From Kitasatospora arboriphila (GTDB lineage: Bacteria > Actinomycetota > Actinomycetes > Mycobacteriales > Mycobacteriaceae), in contig NZ_JNYV01000002.1 in NCBI RefSeq assembly GCF_000717275.1, forward strand, positions 1-64,000: a DNA stretch of 64,000 bases, read 5' to 3'. A program made the position numbers and the translations under genes. Every line of letters starts with the position of its first letter. Within the stretch, counting starts at the first letter, position 1. The notes under the pieces were generated by a model. It was not told where the DNA came from. It made no database searches and saw only the letters and a program-made list of their open reading frames with translations. Shown here one piece after another: positions 8,356 through 16,682 of the stretch.

Positions 8356-9471
8356 ATGCCATTCGCCGACGAACTCCTGGGCGCTTCCGCGGTCGAGGGC
8401 CTGACGACGTGCCTGATGCTCGCCGGCTACGACACTGCCCGCACGTCGGCAACCATCAACGAGTTCGACGGCATGGCGCTCAAGAATCGATCAGATCTCG
8501 TCCGTGATGCCCTGATCGGCGATCTGCCCGAGCCGTTCACCGAGTTCGTCGGCGCGGTGAACAAACTCATCGACCAGCCGGGCTGCACCGGGTGGATGGT
8601 CTGGCCGATCACCGAAGCAGTGGCCATGCGTGCCACCGCAGAACGGACAACCAGAGCCTTCGACACCGGCCTGGCGTTGCTCGCCGAGCTCACTCCCCGA
8701 CTCACATCCGAGTTCGCTCTGCGCACCATGCTTCTGGCCGATCTCGACCGCACCCTTGCCGCGGCGCGCGCCTGGGCGGAATCACCGGACCACCACGTGC
8801 GGCGGCTCGCGAGCGAAGGAACCCGGCATTACCTGCCGTGGGCACGCCGGATACCCGAATTACTTAGGCATCCAGAGGCAACCCTCCCGATCGTCGATGC
8901 GCTCCACCGCGACCCCAGCGAGTACGTTCGACGGTCCGTGGCCAATCACGTCAACGACCTCAGCCGGCACCACCCCGACCTCGTGGTCTCCACTGCGGCA
9001 CGCTGGCAGAGTGCACCCGACGCCAACACCGGCAGGCTGGTGCGGCACGCGTTGCGGACGCTGGTGAAGAAGGGCGACCCTGACGCGCTGGCGCTGCTGG
9101 GCTTCGATGCGCCGACCGGTCTCGACCTCACCGAGTTGATCGTCGACCCAACCGTGGACACCGGGGACAAACTGGCGTTCGCGGTAACTCTGGCGCATTC
9201 CGGCGAGTCACCGGTGAACGTGGTCGTCGACTACAGCATCGGATTCCGCAAGGCCAACGGCGCCATTACCCACAAGGTGTTCAAGTTGGCCACGAAGACG
9301 ATGAGACCGGGTGAACACCTACGTTTGAGCAAGTCACATTCGTTTGTCCCCATCACCACCCGCCGGTACCACCCCGGCCGCCATGAACTGGCCGTGCAGG
9401 TGAACGGCCGGCGCATGGGTGAGGCCGAGTTCGATCTTGTCGCCGCCGTAGATCCCACTGTCTTGCGCTGA
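8356..9471 (+). CDS. AlkC-like DNA alkylation repair protein (HEAT-like repeats plus Ig-like domain)
   Basis: A 371-residue protein. Residues about 60-255 are helical HEAT-like repeats with the AlkC/AlkD signature HHVRRLASEGTRHYLPWA, followed by EYVRRSVANHVNDLSRHHPD. Residues about 265-370 form a beta-rich domain, including VVVDYSIGFRKANG and YHPGRHELAVQVNG, like the Ig-like domain found at the C-terminus of some AlkC glycosylases. These enzymes excise alkylated purines, mainly 3-methyladenine, without base flipping. The domain order supports AlkC over AlkD; activity is inferred. Confidence 0.78.
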   Translation: MPFADELLGASAVEGLTTCLMLAGYDTARTSATINEFDGMALKNRSDLVRDALIGDLPEPFTEFVGAVNKLIDQPGCTGWMVWPITEAVAMRATAERTTRAFDTGLALLAELTPRLTSEFALRTMLLADLDRTLAAARAWAESPDHHVRRLASEGTRHYLPWARRIPELLRHPEATLPIVDALHRDPSEYVRRSVANHVNDLSRHHPDLVVSTAARWQSAPDANTGRLVRHALRTLVKKGDPDALALLGFDAPTGLDLTELIVDPTVDTGDKLAFAVTLAHSGESPVNVVVDYSIGFRKANGAITHKVFKLATKTMRPGEHLRLSKSHSFVPITTRRYHPGRHELAVQVNGRRMGEAEFDLVAAVDPTVLR

Positions 9472-9472
9472 C

Positions 9473-9500
9473 CATAGTCAGGCCGTACCTTCTGACTATG
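9473..9500. promoter_or_regulatory. Inverted repeat overlapping MFS start codon
   Basis: CATAGTCAG at 9473-9481 and its exact complement CTGACTATG at 9492-9500 flank a 10-nt spacer. The right arm contains the proposed start codon of the MFS gene, and another AGTCAG follows at 9510-9515. A repressor bound here would block initiation. The spacing suits a TetR- or MarR-type operator, but no regulator gene is adjacent. Confidence 0.45.
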
Positions 9501-10922
9501 CTTACTAGTAGTCAGTCGGCCGCGCCGGCGACCGGCAGCGACAACACCCGGTGGTTTGCGCTGGCAGCGGTGTGCTTCGGCATGATGCTCACGTTCCTGA
9601 ACATCACGGCCACCATTTCGGCCGTTCCCGCGATCCAATCCGATCTCGCTGCCGACAGTGCCACGATGGTGTGGATCCCGAGCATCTTCGCGTTGGTGGT
9701 GGCCAGCCTGGTGCTTTCTGCGGGCACCGTCGGTGATGTCATCGGCAGACGAACCGCGTTCATCGCCGGCTCTGCGATCATGTCGCTCGGCAGCCTCTCA
9801 TCGTTCCTCTCGCACAGCAGCGGCATGATCCTTGCCGCTCAGGCGATCACCGGTGTGGGAGCCGCGCTGGTGCTGCCCAACAGTCTGGCCATCATCAGCA
9901 ACGGCTTCCCCGACCCGAAGGAGCGGACCGAGGCGATCAGCGTCTGGGCTGCTTGCTCCGGCCTTGGCCTCGCCATCGGACCCCTGTCAGCCGGAGCGGT
10001 CCTCGGGGCATTCTCCTGGAATGCCGTCTACCTCGTCAACGCCATCGCTGCCCTCGTCGTCGTGGTCATCGCCCCGATTGTTGTGCCACGCAGCAAGGTT
10101 CAGGGAGCCAGACTCGACGTTCCCGGCCTTCTGTCCGCCACCACAGCCATCGCCGCGCTCACCTACTGGGTCATCGACGGTTCACACAGCGGCTTCACGT
10201 CCACCCACGCGATCATCGCGATCATCGTATTTGCCTGCGCCTTGGCCTTTTTCATCTTCTATGAGCGCTCGACGAACGCCCCGATGCTTGATCTGCGCCT
10301 TTTTCGGTCAGCGTCCTTCTCCACCGTCATGGTGGTCAGCGCGACGGTGCTCTTCGGCTTCACCGGACTGTCCCTGATCTCCGTGTTGTTTCTCGAAAGG
10401 ATAGGAAAGCTGAGCGCCTGGACCACCGGGCTGCATCTGCTGGCTCTGATGGGCACCTACGTTGTCGTCAGTGCGATCGCGCCACGGTTGTTGCCGCGCA
10501 TCGGATTCAAGGTCATGCTCACAACCGGACTGATCATCACAGCGCTCGGATCATTACTGCTGCTGCGAGTCCATCCGCACGAGGGTTGGACAAACCTGAC
10601 CGTGGCACTGGTGGTCCTGGGAGTCGGCTTCGGTTCTCTGATCGCGCCGGCCACCGCTGCCGCCATGAACAGTGTGGCGCCCGCTCAGGCAGGGATGGCC
10701 AGCGGCACGGTCAACATGTTCCGCCAGCTCGGTGGCGTACTCGGCACAAGCGTGCTCGGGTCGATACTCACCTCGCAGCTCGCTTCCGGTCTGCTGACCC
10801 GCCCCGCCGACGAAGCGTTTGAGTTTGCATTCCACACCTGCGCACTGGTGGCCGCCGCAGTCTTTGTCACCGTGGCCATCCCGACCGCCGTGTTCGTCCG
10901 AAGCAGGCCCTCACATGGGTGA
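9498..10922 (+). CDS. MFS transporter, DHA2 (14-TM drug efflux) family
   Basis: A 474-residue membrane protein with fourteen predicted helices. It carries the DHA2 motif set: LNITATISAVPAIQSDL at the first helix, the A-like motif AGTVGDVIGRRTAF, and GVGAALVLPNSLAI in the region of the antiporter motif. Family members export drugs or toxic metabolites in exchange for protons. No ribosome-binding site precedes the ATG at 9498, so the mRNA may be leaderless or the start may differ. A palindrome overlaps the start. The gene overlaps the next thioesterase gene by 8 bp, so the two are probably co-expressed. Confidence 0.85.
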   Translation: MLTSSQSAAPATGSDNTRWFALAAVCFGMMLTFLNITATISAVPAIQSDLAADSATMVWIPSIFALVVASLVLSAGTVGDVIGRRTAFIAGSAIMSLGSLSSFLSHSSGMILAAQAITGVGAALVLPNSLAIISNGFPDPKERTEAISVWAACSGLGLAIGPLSAGAVLGAFSWNAVYLVNAIAALVVVVIAPIVVPRSKVQGARLDVPGLLSATTAIAALTYWVIDGSHSGFTSTHAIIAIIVFACALAFFIFYERSTNAPMLDLRLFRSASFSTVMVVSATVLFGFTGLSLISVLFLERIGKLSAWTTGLHLLALMGTYVVVSAIAPRLLPRIGFKVMLTTGLIITALGSLLLLRVHPHEGWTNLTVALVVLGVGFGSLIAPATAAAMNSVAPAQAGMASGTVNMFRQLGGVLGTSVLGSILTSQLASGLLTRPADEAFEFAFHTCALVAAAVFVTVAIPTAVFVRSRPSHG

Positions 10923-11439
10923 CGCACTTGCATCCGCAGAGTGGGGTGAGCCCCGATCACGCACCGTCACGTGGCACGACCCGTCGAAACCCGCTGCCGT
11001 ATCGCAAACGATGGCCGGGTTGGACTATCTTCAGGCCCTGGCGGCCGGGACGATCCCCGCACCGCCCATCGTCGGTCTGATCGACGCCCAGTTGGCATCG
11101 GTGGACTCGGGCACAGCCGTATTCACCCTCGAGCCCAACGAGTCTCACTTCAACCCGATCGGCGCGGTGCACGGCGGCATCATCTGCACACTGCTCGATT
11201 CGGCCGCGGGATGCGCCGTGCACTCCACCTTGCCGCGCGGCACCGGCTACACATCCATCGAGATCAAGGTCAATTTCATGCGGGGAGTCACCCTCGAATC
11301 CGGCCGGCTCACAGCACGCGGCTGGGTGAAGAAGCCAGGGCGGCGGGTGGCGTTTGCCGAGGCCGAGATCACCGATGAGAGCGGCAAGACTGTCGCGACC
11401 GCATCGAGTGCACTGCTCGTCTTCGACATACCGTCCTGA
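10915..11439 (+). CDS. PaaI-family hotdog thioesterase
   Basis: A 174-residue single hotdog protein. The active-site loop FNPIGAVHGGIICTLLDSAAG contains the His-Gly-Gly and acidic residue of the PaaI/YdiI thioesterase family, which hydrolyses aromatic or medium-chain acyl-CoA. Strands IEIKVNFMRGV and GRRVAFAEAEI follow as expected. The ATG at 10915 lies inside the end of the MFS gene. The physiological substrate cannot be named. Confidence 0.82.
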   Translation: MGDALASAEWGEPRSRTVTWHDPSKPAAVSQTMAGLDYLQALAAGTIPAPPIVGLIDAQLASVDSGTAVFTLEPNESHFNPIGAVHGGIICTLLDSAAGCAVHSTLPRGTGYTSIEIKVNFMRGVTLESGRLTARGWVKKPGRRVAFAEAEITDESGKTVATASSALLVFDIPS

Positions 11440-11512
11440 GCACGCGATGGCAGTCGGGCCTCGCCCCACTCGCGGACGATAGGCTGGAGACAACCTGACG
11501 ACGGGAGACTTC

Positions 11513-12049
11513 ATGGCCATCGTGCCCGACATCAAGAACTGGACATGGGTGCTCGAACGTCCCTGTCCCGACTGTGGATTCGACCCCTCCGGGATAGCTT
11601 TCCGGGATATCCCGGACCTGATCAGAGCCAACGCCGCCCAATGGCCTCCGGCCCTGGCCGCGTCCGATCCCCACCGGAGACCGGACGACTCCACATGGTC
11701 GCCGCTCGAGTACGCCGCCCACGTCCGAGATGTGTTCATCAAGTTCGACGAACGTCTTGAGGCGATGCTCTCGCATGACAATCCGGCCTTCGAGAATTGG
11801 GATCAGGACGCCACCGCAGTTGCCGAACGCTACAACGACCAGGATCCGGCCGCGGTGTCCCACGAATTGACCGCGGGCGCTGCCCGACTCGCGGACGCGT
11901 TCGCCAACGTCCCCGACGAAGCGCTCAGCCGACGCGGCCGCCGCAGTGACGGCAGCGAGTTCACCGTGGACTCGCTCGCGCTCTACTTCATACACGACCC
12001 GATTCACCATTTGTACGATGTGACGGGCACCCGCTTCCACAGCTCGTAG
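11513..12049 (+). CDS. DinB-like four-helix protein (mycothiol-transferase superfamily)
   Basis: A 178-residue protein with the helical layout of the DinB/DUF664 superfamily. Possible metal-ligand histidines are seen in EYAAHVRDV and in FIHDPIHHLYDV near the C-terminus. The N-terminus carries RPCPDCGFDP, a short Cys motif found in one actinobacterial DinB subgroup. Superfamily members include divalent-metal-dependent thiol transferases using mycothiol; the exact reaction here is unknown. The ATG follows GGGAGA at good spacing, and the gene stands alone. Confidence 0.78.
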   Translation: MAIVPDIKNWTWVLERPCPDCGFDPSGIAFRDIPDLIRANAAQWPPALAASDPHRRPDDSTWSPLEYAAHVRDVFIKFDERLEAMLSHDNPAFENWDQDATAVAERYNDQDPAAVSHELTAGAARLADAFANVPDEALSRRGRRSDGSEFTVDSLALYFIHDPIHHLYDVTGTRFHSS

Positions 12050-12350
12050 TGTGGACTCGAATCACCCTTGCTCGCAGAGACTTCCGTTCAGTGAGACTGT
12101 CCAGCACCTGTGCGCTGGGTCACTGCATCATTGCGGTATGCGCTCTCGGCTCAGCTCCCGCGTCTCGCGAACCGTCGGTGACTGGATGATGTCCACCGTG
12201 GCGGTCACCTACATCAGTGACGGTCAGGGCACCGGACGGTGGTTCACTTCTTCACCTTGGACAGAGGTCACCGAGCTGCGGTTGTCGGCGGATACTGTCG
12301 GCATTCTGCTGCAGATGAGGAGCCCTGTCATCGTCGCCGGCCGATGTGGT
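12050..12350. other. Intergenic stretch without a supported gene
   Basis: This 301-bp stretch holds a plus-strand open frame (12,051-12,365) with no recognisable domain, no convincing ribosome-binding site and a composition unlike its neighbours, so no gene is called. It is the convergent gap between the DinB-like gene and an SDR gene. No clear terminator hairpin was found. Confidence 0.6.
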
Positions 12351-13112
12351 TCATCCCCAACGTGATTGACCACCGTCGAGTGGAATGGTCGCTCCGGTGA
12401 GATACCCGGCATCTGGCCCCACCAGGAAGACGATGGCCCGACCGATGTCGCTCTCGGGGTCACCTACACGGCCGAGCGGGATACCCGCCACAAACGCAGC
12501 CGCTTCTTCGGGATTCTTCTCCATCCACCGGTCGAGGGCGGGCGACGCGGCGTGCGGGGCGACCGACAGGACTCTGATTCCGTCACCACCCCACTCGCAT
12601 GCTGCCGCCCGCGTGAGCGACCGCATGCCTTCTTTGATCGACCCGTAGGCGCCGTAATTGCTTGCGTCCCAGCGCACTGCCGCTGATGTCACGAGGTTGA
12701 TGATGACGCCGCCGCCACATGCCTTCATGTGGGGATGGCACAGCTGCATCATCCGAAGGGTCGCGAGCGGCCCGGTGGCAAACGACCGTTCGTAGTCCTC
12801 GTCGACGATCGACAGGATCGGGCCCGGCTTACAGTCGTTGGCGTTGTTCACCAGGATGTCGACCGACCCGAGAGCTGCCACCGTGCCATTGACCGCGCGC
12901 GCGATGTCGTCGCGATCGCTCACGTCGCAGACGATCGGTTCAGCACGCGCGCGCAGATCGGTCAGCATCGCACAGGTGTCGAGCAGCTTGGACTCCGTCC
13001 GGCCGGCCACGGCGATCGCAGCGCCCTCCTTGGCCAAGGCGAGCGCGATGCCCTGACCGATCCCCTGACCTGCTCCGGTTATGAGTGCCACCTTGCCGTC
13101 GAGTGTTCCCAT
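12351..13112 (-). CDS. Short-chain dehydrogenase/reductase, putative hydroxysteroid dehydrogenase (paralogue 1)
   Basis: A 253-residue classical SDR. The dinucleotide motif is TGAGQGIG, NNAN is seen near residue 90, the catalytic Tyr and Lys lie in YGSIK, and the C-terminus has TGATIPLDGG. It belongs with two other SDRs in this window (15,041-15,784 and 28,373-29,161): all share an unusual segment of the form PLGR(V/I)GDPE-x-DI after a Glu/Asn-rich loop. The ATG follows AAAGGAAG. It is divergent from the SDR/LLM operon at 13,345. A role on a ring or side-chain hydroxyl of a steroid is inferred from location. Confidence 0.82.
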   Translation of the reverse strand: MGTLDGKVALITGAGQGIGQGIALALAKEGAAIAVAGRTESKLLDTCAMLTDLRARAEPIVCDVSDRDDIARAVNGTVAALGSVDILVNNANDCKPGPILSIVDEDYERSFATGPLATLRMMQLCHPHMKACGGGVIINLVTSAAVRWDASNYGAYGSIKEGMRSLTRAAACEWGGDGIRVLSVAPHAASPALDRWMEKNPEEAAAFVAGIPLGRVGDPESDIGRAIVFLVGPDAGYLTGATIPLDGGQSRWG

Positions 13113-13344
13113 GCTGCACTTCCTTTCAAGGTTCTGTCAGATCTGGTCACGTGCTGCGCGGGCAGGGGCGGGAGATCTCACGGGCCAGGACGGTAATGGC
13201 CGAGGTCTGCCGGCAGTGCTGTACTCCCGTTCACCGAGACCCTGCTCAGATCCCGGTGGGCGGGACTGCGACCAACCGCGACCACCACAACATCTAGCGT
13301 CCGTGTCAGGCGCCGCAGAGCGCACCGACAGGGAAGGGATGCTG

Positions 13345-14157
13345 ATGGATCCGCGCACCGACTGGGACTTCTCAGGCAGAAGTGTTGTCGTGACGGGCGG
13401 CACCAAAGGCATCGGATTTGTCGTGGCAACGGCGTTCCTGGAGGCCGGTGCCGACGTGATGGTCTGTGGTCGGCACACCCCCGCCACGCTGCCGCACCAC
13501 GCCGGCCGAACGGCATCGTTCCGCGCCACCGATGTCCGGGATCCCTCGGATGCAGTCGGCTTGATCGACGACACCGTCGCGGCACACGGTGGGCTCGACG
13601 TGCTGGTGAACAATGCCGGCGGCTCCCCCGATGCCGATGCCGCCACCGTCTCGCCGCGATTTGTCGAGAAGATCCTCGCACTCAATCTCCTCGGGCCCTT
13701 TTACGCCGCCCAAGCCGCGAACTCGGTGATGCAAGCCAATCCCGAGGGCGGTTCCATCATCAACATCGGCAGTGTCTCGGCCCACGACCCCCAGCCGGGC
13801 ACTGCAGCGTACAGCGCCGCCAAGGCCGGCCTGCTCGTCCTGACCAAAGCCCTGGCTCTGGAATGGGCGCCGGCCGTACGCATCAATCACATCACCACGG
13901 GTCTCATTCGCACCGAGAGCGCGGCCTCGGTATACGGCGACGACGGCGGGGCAGCCGTCATCAACACACTCCCGATGGGCCGGATGGCCGTCCCCGACGA
14001 CATCGCCAACGCCTGCCTGTTCCTCGCGAGCCGATTGGCGTCCTACGTCAACGGTGCAGACCTCGCCGTCCACGGCGGTGGTGAGTACCCCGCTCGGTAT
14101 GTCGCCACCCACAGCGGTGTCCGCGACCGCTCGGTGACACTGGAAGGCGTGCGCTGA
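13345..14157 (+). CDS. Short-chain dehydrogenase/reductase
   Basis: A 270-residue classical SDR: TGGTKGIG for NAD(P) binding, NNAGG at the usual place, catalytic YSAAK, and a C-terminal extension of about 25 residues after NGADLAVHGGGEY. The ATG at 13,345 is chosen because GGGAAGGG (13,331-13,338) lies 6 nt before it; an ATG two codons earlier is too close. It is first in a tightly packed operon with an LLM oxidoreductase and two more SDRs. The substrate is unknown; a hydroxysteroid is possible given the neighbourhood. Confidence 0.82.
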   Translation: MDPRTDWDFSGRSVVVTGGTKGIGFVVATAFLEAGADVMVCGRHTPATLPHHAGRTASFRATDVRDPSDAVGLIDDTVAAHGGLDVLVNNAGGSPDADAATVSPRFVEKILALNLLGPFYAAQAANSVMQANPEGGSIINIGSVSAHDPQPGTAAYSAAKAGLLVLTKALALEWAPAVRINHITTGLIRTESAASVYGDDGGAAVINTLPMGRMAVPDDIANACLFLASRLASYVNGADLAVHGGGEYPARYVATHSGVRDRSVTLEGVR

Positions 14158-14162
14158 CCGCC

Positions 14163-15044
14163 ATGCGTATCGGGATCACATCACCCATCGTCGTCCAGCA
14201 CCCGGCCGCCGCATCCGCATGGGAGCATGACGCCGGGCCCGCAGAGCTGATCCGTATCGCCCAGACGGCCGATCAACTCGGCTACCACCACCTCACGTGC
14301 AGCGAGCATGTCGCCGTCCCCATCGACGTCGCCGCCGATCGCGGTGGTACCTACTGGGACCCGCTCGCCACCTTCGGTTTCGTTGCGGCGCACACGTCTC
14401 GGATCAAACTCGCCACCCAGGTTCTGGTCCTCGGCTATCACCATCCCCTCGAGATCGCCAAGCGGTACGGCACCCTCGATCTGGTCAGCGGCGGCCGCCT
14501 CGTGCTGGGACTCGGCGTGGGCAGCTTGCGAGAAGAGTTCGACACACTCGGTGCAGACTTCGCCGGCCGGGGTCGTATCGCCGACGACGCCCTCGCCGCT
14601 CTGCGGGCTTCGCTCTCTCGTCCGGACCCCGTCTACCACGGCCCTCATTACGACTTCGGCAATGTTGTCGTCGAGCCCCACGCAGTACAGCCGCGCGTTC
14701 CGATGTGGATCGGCGGACGCACTCCCCGTTCGCTGCGCCGTGCCGTCACGCTCGGAGACGGATGGGTTCCGTTCGGCCTGCCGCTGCTGGACCTCGAGCG
14801 GCTCCTCGACGCCGCCGAACTGCCCCACGACTTCACGGTGGTCCTCCCCGCGAGTCACATCGACCCACTCGGCAACCGGTCGGGTGCCCTCAGATCGCTG
14901 GAGCGACGCAGGGATATGGGGGCCACCATCGTGAGCGTCAGTATCTCGGCCACCAGCGTGTCCCATTACTGCGACCAGCTCGAGGCGTTGCGCGAGGCCT
15001 GCATCGCGCTCGACATCGACTTCACTTCGGAGGACAGACCATGA
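14163..15044 (+). CDS. LLM-class (F420-dependent type) oxidoreductase
   Basis: A 293-residue luciferase-like monooxygenase fold protein. Typical elements are LGYHHLTCSEHVAVP, TSRIKLATQVLVLGYHHPLEIAKRYGT split over adjacent strands, and GRLVLGLGVGSLREEF. In actinobacteria this subgroup mostly uses coenzyme F420 to oxidise or reduce alcohols, ketones or enoyl compounds. It starts 5 bp after the preceding SDR and overlaps the next SDR by 4 bp. The cofactor choice is inferred from family and organism type. Confidence 0.82.
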   Translation: MRIGITSPIVVQHPAAASAWEHDAGPAELIRIAQTADQLGYHHLTCSEHVAVPIDVAADRGGTYWDPLATFGFVAAHTSRIKLATQVLVLGYHHPLEIAKRYGTLDLVSGGRLVLGLGVGSLREEFDTLGADFAGRGRIADDALAALRASLSRPDPVYHGPHYDFGNVVVEPHAVQPRVPMWIGGRTPRSLRRAVTLGDGWVPFGLPLLDLERLLDAAELPHDFTVVLPASHIDPLGNRSGALRSLERRRDMGATIVSVSISATSVSHYCDQLEALREACIALDIDFTSEDRP

Positions 15045-15784
15045 AACTGCAGGGAAAGACGGCGATTGTCACGGGCGGCGCGGGCGGGATCGGCAGTGCC
15101 ATCACCCGCGTGTTCGTCGAGCAGGGCGCAGGCGTCCTGTTCGCCGACATCGACGACAAGCGCGGTCACGAATTGGAACGCGACCTCGGCCCGTCAGCAC
15201 GCTTCCTGAATGTGGACATCTCGAAACCACGAGCTGCGGTGACCATTCGCGACACCGCAGTGTCGCATTTCGGTTCGGTCGACATCTTGGTCAACAACGC
15301 CCATGCGTCGCGCCAGGCGTTGCTGGTCGACCACACCGCCGAGATGTTCGAGTTGTCCTTCAACACCGGCTTCTACCCGACGGTGCATCTCATGCAGGCC
15401 TGCTACGAACAGCTGAAGGCTGCGTCGGGTTCGGTGATCAACTTCGCTTCCGGGTCGGGCCTGGAAGGGATGCCGACCCAGACGTCCTATGCCGCAGCCA
15501 AAGAAGCCATTCGGGGCGTGAGCCGGGTCGCCGCCAACGAGTGGGCGGCCGACGGCATCCGCGTGAACGTGATCTGCCCGTTTGCGGCCACCGAGGGAGT
15601 CATGGCCTGGCAGAAGGCCTTCCCCGAGCGGGCCGCCGAATCGGCTGCCAAGGTGCCCCTCGGACGTATCGGGGACCCTGAGACCGATATCGCACCCATC
15701 GTCGTCTTTCTTGCTTCCGAGGATTCCAAGTACATGACCGGGCAGACTCTGATGGCAGACGGCGGCATCATCAAACTGCGGTAG
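15041..15784 (+). CDS. Short-chain dehydrogenase/reductase, putative hydroxysteroid dehydrogenase (paralogue 2)
   Basis: A 247-residue classical SDR: TGGAGGIG, NNAHA in place of the usual NNAG, catalytic YAAAK, and GQTLMADGG near the end. It shares the PLGRIGDPETDI segment with the SDRs at 12,351 and 28,373, which marks the three as one subfamily. The start ATG overlaps the LLM gene stop by 4 bp (ATGA), preceded by GGAGGA. The operon position suggests it acts on the same substrate chain as its neighbours. Confidence 0.84.
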   Translation: MKLQGKTAIVTGGAGGIGSAITRVFVEQGAGVLFADIDDKRGHELERDLGPSARFLNVDISKPRAAVTIRDTAVSHFGSVDILVNNAHASRQALLVDHTAEMFELSFNTGFYPTVHLMQACYEQLKAASGSVINFASGSGLEGMPTQTSYAAAKEAIRGVSRVAANEWAADGIRVNVICPFAATEGVMAWQKAFPERAAESAAKVPLGRIGDPETDIAPIVVFLASEDSKYMTGQTLMADGGIIKLR

Positions 15785-15830
15785 GTCTGCAAACCACTAC
15801 GTCAGCTCTCGAACAACAAGGAGTCAGCAC

Positions 15831-16670
15831 ATGACAGAGCGTTTCGACGGACAGGTCGCCCTGATCACCGGCGGCGCCCGCGGCCAGGGCCGTAGCCACG
15901 CCATCGCCTTCGCCGAACGCGGCGCTGACATCGTGGTGTGTGACAGATGTGAGGACAGTCCTTCGGTCGCCTACCCGCTGGCCACCGAAGCGGACCTCGA
16001 CGAGACCGTGCGTCTTGTGAAAGCCACCGGACGACAGTGCATTGCGGTCAAAGCCGACACTGCCGATCGCCCGGTGATGGACGCTCTGGTCGGCCGGGCC
16101 GAAGCAGAACTGGGACGGATCGACATCGCAGTGGCCAACGCCGGCGTCTCGGTCGCCGCGCCCGTCCAGTCGATGACCGAGCAGCAATGGTCAGAAGTCA
16201 TCTCGTCCAACCTCACCGGTGTTTTCAACACCGTCGGCGCAGTCTCACCGGGGATGATCAAGCGCGGTTACGGTCGAATCGTGACGATCTCCTCCATGCT
16301 CGGCCGAGCGGGGAACGTCAGCATGGTCGGCTACGCCGCGTCCAAGTGGGGCGTCATCGGCCTGACGAAGAGCGCTGCCCTCGATCTCGCATCGCATGGC
16401 ATCACTGTGAATGCAATTGCCCCGGGCAACATCTCGACCCCGATGATTCACAACGACGCCCTGTACGCGATGATGCGGCCTGATCTCGACCATCCGACCG
16501 ACAAGGACGTCGAACCCGTCTTCGCATCACTGCACGCCCAGCCGGTGCCGTGGCTCGATGCCGACGAGATCACCCGGGTGGTGCTGTTCCTCACCGACAA
16601 GGCCAGTGCGCACATCAGCGGTACGGTCATTCCGGTCGACGCCGGGAATGCGGCACGCGTCACCGGGTGA
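15831..16670 (+). CDS. Mycofactocin-coupled SDR-family oxidoreductase
   Basis: A 279-residue SDR carrying GGARGQGRSHA at the dinucleotide fold and the insertion YPLATEADLDETVRLV near residues 48-63. That insertion is the signature of SDRs that keep NAD bound and pass electrons to the peptide-derived carrier mycofactocin instead of exchanging NADH. The catalytic Tyr/Lys lie in YAASK, and the C-terminus reads SGTVIPVDAGNA. The ribosome-binding site AAGGAG precedes the ATG. It ends the SDR/LLM operon and converges on kshB. It probably oxidises a secondary alcohol, possibly on the steroid; mycofactocin biosynthesis genes are not in the window. Confidence 0.85.
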   Translation: MTERFDGQVALITGGARGQGRSHAIAFAERGADIVVCDRCEDSPSVAYPLATEADLDETVRLVKATGRQCIAVKADTADRPVMDALVGRAEAELGRIDIAVANAGVSVAAPVQSMTEQQWSEVISSNLTGVFNTVGAVSPGMIKRGYGRIVTISSMLGRAGNVSMVGYAASKWGVIGLTKSAALDLASHGITVNAIAPGNISTPMIHNDALYAMMRPDLDHPTDKDVEPVFASLHAQPVPWLDADEITRVVLFLTDKASAHISGTVIPVDAGNAARVTG

Positions 16671-16682
16671 GGTAGAGCTGTA

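Noticed and set aside
12078..12099. Island-motif-like sequence CCGTTCAGTGAGACTG
   Set aside because: Only 11 of 15 core positions match and it is not in front of any gene start; counted as a chance match.
12051..12365. Plus-strand open frame of 104 codons between the DinB-like gene and an SDR gene
   Set aside because: No recognisable domain, no ribosome-binding site, and it runs into the end of the convergent SDR gene; treated as chance.
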